Shown here piece after piece: positions 5,402 to 9,328 of a stretch of DNA of 9,328 nucleotides (the first letter of the stretch is position 1; each line of letters starts with the position of its first letter). The position numbers and the translations under genes are program-made. Origin of the DNA: Pirellulaceae bacterium (lineage in GTDB: Bacteria > Planctomycetota > Planctomycetia > Pirellulales > Pirellulaceae). Below the pieces are notes generated by a model. It made no database searches and was not told where the DNA came from. It saw only the letters and a program-made list of their open reading frames with translations. The stretch is from contig JABDKS010000301.1 in NCBI GenBank assembly GCA_013002105.1, forward strand, positions 1-9,328. Reading direction: 5' to 3'.

Positions 5402-6562
5402 TTACCGACGCATCGATTTGAATTGACCCGACCATCGTTCGATCGCGTTGTCGATTGTTGCCCGACCTAGCGACTCAAAAAAACCTCGCCATCGCGCGGG
5501 ATGCTGGTAGCCGAGTCCTCCGCTCATCGCCAAATCAAAGTCGTCAAGAGATTGTGTGACGCCGTCTCGGAACGCCAAATCCGCTTCGATCCACATGGGA
5601 ATCGCCAGCAGGTGCAACAGGTCGTCATCGGTAAATTCGATCGGATCGAGTTTGTATCGGTCGATGACTGCTTGAGCTTGCGGCGCCAGTTGCGGACTTC
5701 GTTGTTCCTGGATGTAGTCGAAAAGCCCGGCCGAGGTCGCTCGGCCAGCACGTTTTTGTTTGACCAGGGCCGGGACGATCGGTGATGGGTCGATGCGGTT
5801 GGGGAACGCTTGCCAGAACGCGCGTCCTGCGTCGAACATGGTCCGGGTTCCGATCCAATCGATCAATTCCAACGGCGAAAGTGGCATTCCGTAGGCCAAA
5901 GCCGCACGCTCGATGCGGTCGGAATCTACGCCGTGTGCCAACAGCAGCAGTGACTGATTGAGATAGGGCGACAACAATCGATTGACGATGAATCCTGGCT
6001 GGTCCGCAACAACCAACGGAGACTTACCGATCCGATCAGCGTGTTGCCGGCAAAACGCCGTCACGTCGTCATCCGTTTCACTCGTTCGCACAATTTCGAC
6101 AGCGGGTCGCTGGTCCACCGGCATAAAAAAGTGCATTCCACAAATGCGGTCGGGTCGGGGAAGCCCGTTGCCGATGGATCCGATTCGAAGGGTCGACGTG
6201 TTGCTGCAAAGGATCGCATCGTCGCCGAATATTTGCTGCGCGTCGCGAAAGAAACGCTGTTTGATATCCAGATTTTCGGGAATCGATTCAATGACGATCC
6301 AAGGTGACGGTGTTGGATTGCGTGGAGAATTGCCCAATTGATGGCTCAGGCTAATCACCGAAAGTGGACCGATGGAATCTGGATTGATTCGCCAATTGTC
6401 CGTGTCCAATTGCAGAGAATCGACGGCGGCTTGGAGCGAATCTTGGTTCTGATCGCTAACGCATACTGATACGTTTGAATCCAGATGGGCCTTTAAAATA
6501 GCGAGTCCAACGACGCCGGTGCCCACCAAAACAACGCGCGGTAAATCATTCAGGCCATTCAT
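5402..6562 (-). CDS. 3-hydroxyacyl-CoA dehydrogenase, stand-alone (no hydratase domain)
   Basis: A 386-residue protein that would oxidise (S)-3-hydroxyacyl-CoA with NAD+ (beta-oxidation or a related pathway). The N-terminal Rossmann domain has VVLVGTGVVGLAI (G14, G16, G19) and an acidic residue at the end of beta 2 (D37). Family positions are intact: E92 and K101 in IESIPENLDIK, the SNTS segment 120-123, the catalytic pair H144 in GMHFFMPV and E156 in AVEIV, and N194 in DQPGFIVNRLL. Spacings match human HADH (H158/E170/N208). The C-terminal part (~215-386) contains two 3HCDH-type helical units, including LAMSGGLGY, resembling the C-terminal half of FadB without its enoyl-CoA hydratase half. 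The start is ATG 6562 without an obvious ribosome-binding site. It follows the glycosyltransferase gene on the same strand after 62 bp. Substrate chain length cannot be read from the sequence. Confidence 0.9.
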   Translation of the reverse strand: MNGLNDLPRVVLVGTGVVGLAILKAHLDSNVSVCVSDQNQDSLQAAVDSLQLDTDNWRINPDSIGPLSVISLSHQLGNSPRNPTPSPWIVIESIPENLDIKQRFFRDAQQIFGDDAILCSNTSTLRIGSIGNGLPRPDRICGMHFFMPVDQRPAVEIVRTSETDDDVTAFCRQHADRIGKSPLVVADQPGFIVNRLLSPYLNQSLLLLAHGVDSDRIERAALAYGMPLSPLELIDWIGTRTMFDAGRAFWQAFPNRIDPSPIVPALVKQKRAGRATSAGLFDYIQEQRSPQLAPQAQAVIDRYKLDPIEFTDDDLLHLLAIPMWIEADLAFRDGVTQSLDDFDLAMSGGLGYQHPARWRGFFESLGRATIDNAIERWSGQFKSMRR

Positions 6563-6624
6563 TAGAAAGCAGTTTTCGCCGTCGCGTCGGGTGAATTTTG
6601 GCTAACAGCGATGGGCGTCGCAGT

Positions 6625-7509
6625 TTAAGCGGCATGGCTGGCGGAGTTGGCCTTGGCCGATTGCAAGTCGACTGTTTGCTCAGTTGATTGCATCACATGC
6701 AATGGAACATTGCCGTAAAAGGCTGCCCAGAGAGTGTAGGTACTGGGAGGCCCGATCAGCCAATCGCAGTTTGCAAAACAGTACATGTCTTGGACAATGT
6801 GACCGGGACCGTTATGAACGTCCAGGCCAGCAAAATCATCGACGGCGATCTTTGCATTACTGCAGACCAGGAACGCGACTCGTCGGTTGCCAAGTTGCTC
6901 AGCTACCTGCCGCATCCAAGTGGCATACTGTTTGACCGGGTAAAAAAACTTGCCGCCTTGAAACGTTGCGTAGTCGCCATGCCGGATGTGGACACCGACA
7001 ACGACGTCGGCGTTTTGTCGGATCCGGTCGATCGTTTGATCAACATGGGCTTGGTCAGTTTGCTGAATTGAGAAATGGTCGCGGATCGCATCGGTGTGTT
7101 TGCGAACGAGTTCGTCACTACGAAAGAGCCAACCTTGGGCGAGCAGCGGGCGCGATTGCTTGGCAAGTGATTTGAATCCTGGTCCGTTTAAGTCACACGT
7201 TTGCTGCTCCCGTAATCGCAGGATGTTCATCGGGTAACGTTTTAGTCCCAGGAGGCTTAACGCCCGCGTACCCAAGTAGACCGATTGTGACAGCAATCGT
7301 CGCTGTCGCAACGACGGCGGCGTAGCGTTGGAATCCACGATTGGATAACGGCACCACAAATCGTTTGCGGTGGCCGGGAATAGATGTGCGTATTCGCCAA
7401 AGCAGGGATTCGCCAGCGTGCACTGGTATTCTTGTGCAGCGGCGATCAAGTGCGCGTACAAAAACAGGCGGTTGCCCAATTGTCCGTAGTTGCGTGCGAT
7501 CACGATCAT
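6625..7509 (-). CDS. glycosyltransferase family 11-like protein (alpha-1,2-fucosyltransferase-like)
   Basis: A 294-residue cytoplasmic or peripheral enzyme. The N-terminal GQLGNRLFLYAH (residues 9-20) is the typical GT11 opening. The central VGVHIRHGDY (171-180) is the HxRxGDY donor-binding motif with His in place of the usual second Arg. Residues 215-226 (VCSNAKIAVDDF) correspond to the FSDD-type region, and DMYCFANCDWLIGPPSTYTLWAAFYG (241-266) is the C-terminal motif that normally reads as an S/T-rich loop followed by WWGAWL. Length is near the family norm of ~290. The likely role is adding a sugar, perhaps fucose, to a surface polysaccharide or glycolipid. Donor and acceptor are unknown. 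No sugar-nucleotide synthesis genes or other glycosyltransferases are nearby, so it looks like an isolated gene. The start is ATG 7509; no strong ribosome-binding site is seen. Confidence 0.8.
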   Translation of the reverse strand: MIVIARNYGQLGNRLFLYAHLIAAAQEYQCTLANPCFGEYAHLFPATANDLWCRYPIVDSNATPPSLRQRRLLSQSVYLGTRALSLLGLKRYPMNILRLREQQTCDLNGPGFKSLAKQSRPLLAQGWLFRSDELVRKHTDAIRDHFSIQQTDQAHVDQTIDRIRQNADVVVGVHIRHGDYATFQGGKFFYPVKQYATWMRQVAEQLGNRRVAFLVCSNAKIAVDDFAGLDVHNGPGHIVQDMYCFANCDWLIGPPSTYTLWAAFYGNVPLHVMQSTEQTVDLQSAKANSASHAA

Positions 7510-7641
7510 GGGGGCTATCCGTAGCCGAGAAAAAACCAGTGAGGTGATAGGCTAGCCGTTTCGACACAACCGAGGCAAGGTCGTTGACAGCAAAGCCCCA
7601 TGGTGCCGATGGACCGGCACGTTAAGTGGAGCAAAAAACGA
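7510..7641 (-). other. 132-bp intergenic spacer upstream of the glycosyltransferase gene
   Basis: This separates the small hypothetical gene from the GT11-like gene on the - strand and probably holds the latter's promoter. The only structure seen is a small hairpin (GTGCCG 7603-7608 paired with CGGCAC 7615-7620, 6-nt loop). It lacks a following T-run on the - strand. No convincing -35/-10 pair was found. Confidence 0.4.
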
Positions 7642-8139
7642 TCAGGTACTGGTTTTAGCAGCATACATTTCGGCGTACTCAATGGCCCAGGCGTCAATCA
7701 GTCGCTCGAACTCCTCCGGATCGGCTTCGCCGACCGGGATAAAATGACTGCGATTGAATAGTTCACGATTTGCGACGGTCCCTTTGCCTTTGAGATCGAG
7801 TACCCGCAGATCGCTGTACGGTCGGATCATCATCTCGAGCCGGCTGAAAAGGTTTCGCCGTCGGCCAGCTTCGATTTGTAGGTCATCGCGATAGCAAGCC
7901 GCGCCCCAACCGACTTCGCCAAAAAGTGACTCCTGTCGAAAACCTGGAAAGTGGTCCGCAACACGAGCAACCGCTGATTCGATTCGGTCCGAAAGCGACA
8001 GGCGATAAGACGTATGCAAACGCTTAAGCTCTTCTTCGCTTAACTCTTTGGCTCGCTCTTTGTGGGCTTCGTGTTCTGCACGCCGCTTACCTCGTTGAAT
8101 GGCCGATTCAAGTCGCGACGTGAAATCATCATCACTCAT
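7642..8139 (-). CDS. conserved-looking hypothetical protein coupled to the S1-RGG gene
   Basis: A 165-residue soluble protein that I do not recognise. Residues 1-50 are highly charged and predicted helical (RGKRRAEHEAHKERAKELSEEELKRLH), possibly a coiled coil. Residues ~50-165 look alpha/beta, with distinctive segments FPGFRQESLFGEVGWGAACYRDDL, LEMMIRPYSDLRVLDLKGKGTVANRELFNR and a helical end DPEEFERLIDAWAIEYAEMY. There is no signal peptide or membrane segment. Its ATG (8139-8137) overlaps the TGA of the S1 gene (8138-8136), so the two are probably translated from one message. That suggests a function linked to the S1 RNA-binding protein, but this is inference from position only. The GAGG/GGA spacing upstream is poor, consistent with dependence on reinitiation. 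Confidence 0.8.
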   Translation of the reverse strand: MSDDDFTSRLESAIQRGKRRAEHEAHKERAKELSEEELKRLHTSYRLSLSDRIESAVARVADHFPGFRQESLFGEVGWGAACYRDDLQIEAGRRRNLFSRLEMMIRPYSDLRVLDLKGKGTVANRELFNRSHFIPVGEADPEEFERLIDAWAIEYAEMYAAKTST

Positions 8140-9328
8140 GAACTTGGCTTGTCCGTCGAAGGCGTTGGAGGCTTGGGATTGGTGTCGGTTGGTGTAGCGG
8201 CGTCGCCGGAATCGGCCGCGGTATGGCTGGCCACGGTCGCCGGTTGTGATTCACTTTCGCTGGCGACGTTGGCCGAAGCGGCAGGATCAGAATCTTGTGG
8301 TGGTGTTTCGTCACGACCGACAGCAGGCTGCGCGGTTGCGCTTTCTGGTTTGTTCTCAGCGCCCGAGTCCTCTCCGCTGTCGCTTTTGGATGCGGTCGGT
8401 GGTGCGGGGGTTTTCTTTGATGGTTTTGCCGGAGCGTCATCCTTCTTGGTATAGAACTGCATCAGGTCTCCGAAGGATCGAAGCGGTTCGTCACCTTTTT
8501 GCATCGCATCGCTGATGTTCGATTCTTCTTTTTTGCCGACGACATTGTACGATTCAGGCTTCTTTTCAAAACGTCCGCGGCCACCCTGTCTACCGCGACC
8601 TTGACCGCCGCGACTCTGACCGCCGCGCCCCTGACCGCCTCGACTCTGACCTCCGCGACCCTGGCCACCGCGACCTTGGCTACCTCGACCCTGACCGCCG
8701 CGATCTTGGCCCTGTCCTCCGCCGCTTTGCGCGGCTCGGTCTTGTCCACCACCTCGACTCTGTCCACCTCGACTTTGGCCACCGCTTCTTGCTTGACCGC
8801 CCGCCTGCCCACCGCGAGCGGAGCCACGTTGTCCGCCGTGCGATCCCGAATGCCCGCGACCTGATCCGGACTTTGCGTGACGACGTTGCTCGGCAAGTTC
8901 CGCTTCGCGTTCAGGCGAAATCGCACTCAAAGCAACACGTTTTTTCTTGGTGTCGACCGATGTTACCCAGGCTGTTACGACGTCGCCGACCTGAATTGCC
9001 TCGTGTAAGTCTTCGACAAAGGTATCGGTGACTTTGCTGACGTGTACCAAGCCGCTGCAATCGGGTGCCAATTCGACAAAGACACCGAATGGCATCACGC
9101 CGACGACGACGCCGATCACCTGATCCCCTTGCTTCAAACTGCTCTGGCTGGGCATGGTCGTCAATACTGCCGGGGCGTCACCCGATAGATCGCTATCGCC
9201 GAATGGGTCGCACAGCCAATTGACCAACTGATTGACACGATTGGGGCCGACCTGCCATTCCTTGATGCATTTGTCAATCTTGGCCTTCTCGGGCCGTGGC
9301 CGTTTGATTTGCTGGGCCACCGGCTCGG
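8136..9328 (-). CDS. S1-domain RNA-binding protein with RGG/GGQ-repeat and acidic tails (5' end beyond window)
   Basis: The reading frame is open at the right edge. The first start codon in the window is GTG at 9320 (394 residues), but the true start may lie outside. Numbering from the GTG, residues 1-45 are a helical segment (KIDKCIKEWQVGPNRVNQLVNWLCDPFG). Residues ~64-134 form an S1 OB-fold (LKQGDQVIGVVVGVMPFGVFVEL...SGLVHVSKV...VGDVVTAWVTSVDTKKKRVALS). Residues ~150-250 are a Gly/Arg/Gln RGG-box region. Residues 251-293 are a non-repetitive linker (ISDAMQKGDEPLRSFGDLMQ). Residues 294-394 are a disordered Ser/Pro/Ala/Asp/Glu tail. RNA binding, through S1 plus RGG, is the likely role. The S1 position and the segment before it also resemble the C-terminus of Tex-type transcription accessory proteins, so this could be the end of a larger protein. 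It overlaps the next gene by ATGA. Confidence 0.85.
   Translation of the reverse strand, partial: EPVAQQIKRPRPEKAKIDKCIKEWQVGPNRVNQLVNWLCDPFGDSDLSGDAPAVLTTMPSQSSLKQGDQVIGVVVGVMPFGVFVELAPDCSGLVHVSKVTDTFVEDLHEAIQVGDVVTAWVTSVDTKKKRVALSAISPEREAELAEQRRHAKSGSGRGHSGSHGGQRGSARGGQAGGQARSGGQSRGGQSRGGGQDRAAQSGGGQGQDRGGQGRGSQGRGGQGRGGQSRGGQGRGGQSRGGQGRGRQGGRGRFEKKPESYNVVGKKEESNISDAMQKGDEPLRSFGDLMQFYTKKDDAPAKPSKKTPAPPTASKSDSGEDSGAENKPESATAQPAVGRDETPPQDSDPAASANVASESESQPATVASHTAADSGDAATPTDTNPKPPTPSTDKPSS
8586..8690 (-). repeat. 15-bp coding tandem repeat, seven [G/S]RGGQ units
   Basis: Residues 211-245 of the S1 protein are seven near-perfect five-residue units (GRGSQ, GRGGQ, GRGGQ, SRGGQ, GRGGQ, SRGGQ, GRGRQ), giving a 15-bp DNA period. 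Less regular GGQ/RGG units extend the region to about 8571-8873. This kind of array can vary in copy number between strains. Confidence 0.85.

Noticed and set aside
7603..7620. Small hairpin after the hypothetical gene as a terminator
   Set aside because: A 6-bp stem with no T-tract downstream on the - strand.
8586..8690. Short regular repeats as a possible CRISPR array
   Set aside because: The 15-bp period has no unique spacers and encodes the RGGQ array in frame.
8499..8864. Plus-strand Ala/Thr/Leu repeat reading frame
   Set aside because: It is the antisense shadow of the RGG/GGQ repeat of the S1 gene.

Overview
The window looks like a chromosomal segment from a planctomycete of the Rhodopirellula/Pirellulaceae type. 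The grounds are moderate GC, weak Shine-Dalgarno sites, a secreted WD40 protein with a Lys/Glu-rich tail, a Minf_1886-type small protein (a family known mainly from Planctomycetes and Verrucomicrobia), and a palindromic repeat encoding a 'KPEAQASE' peptide that I associate, from memory, with Rhodopirellula genomes. The taxonomic call is inference. No tRNA, rRNA, CRISPR array or full-length IS was seen.

Layout. The left half (206-5342) is on the + strand: a secreted WD40-repeat protein; a PSP1/RicT-like protein that overlaps it by ATGA; a Minf_1886 family protein; a SAM-dependent methyltransferase with a signal peptide; and an NupG-type nucleoside:H+ symporter of the major facilitator superfamily. 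The right half (5402-9328) is on the - strand. Read in its own direction it holds: an S1-domain protein with an RGG/GGQ-repeat tail, still open at the window edge; a small hypothetical protein coupled to it by ATGA; a GT11-like (alpha-1,2-fucosyltransferase-like) glycosyltransferase; and a stand-alone 3-hydroxyacyl-CoA dehydrogenase. The two halves converge at 5343-5401.

Most striking feature. A 131-bp nested palindromic, MITE-like element (2846-2976) is flanked by CTAG direct repeats and lies inside the first codons of the methyltransferase gene. Removing one 135-bp repeat unit restores an uninterrupted, textbook signal peptide (MRTS joined to VGSRWLLLAVASLL). Because 135 bp is exactly 45 codons and the element has no stop in this frame, the gene stays open and the element is translated as a 45-residue N-terminal insert. 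The TAG stop of the upstream gene falls within the CTAG duplication, so the element sits at an 11-bp gene overlap without damaging either reading frame.

How the genes work together. WD40, PSP1 and probably Minf_1886 and the methyltransferase form a tightly packed, co-directional and partly translationally coupled cluster. The S1-RGG gene and its small partner form a second coupled pair. The transporter, fucosyltransferase-like enzyme and dehydrogenase look like individual metabolic or envelope genes with no clear shared pathway.
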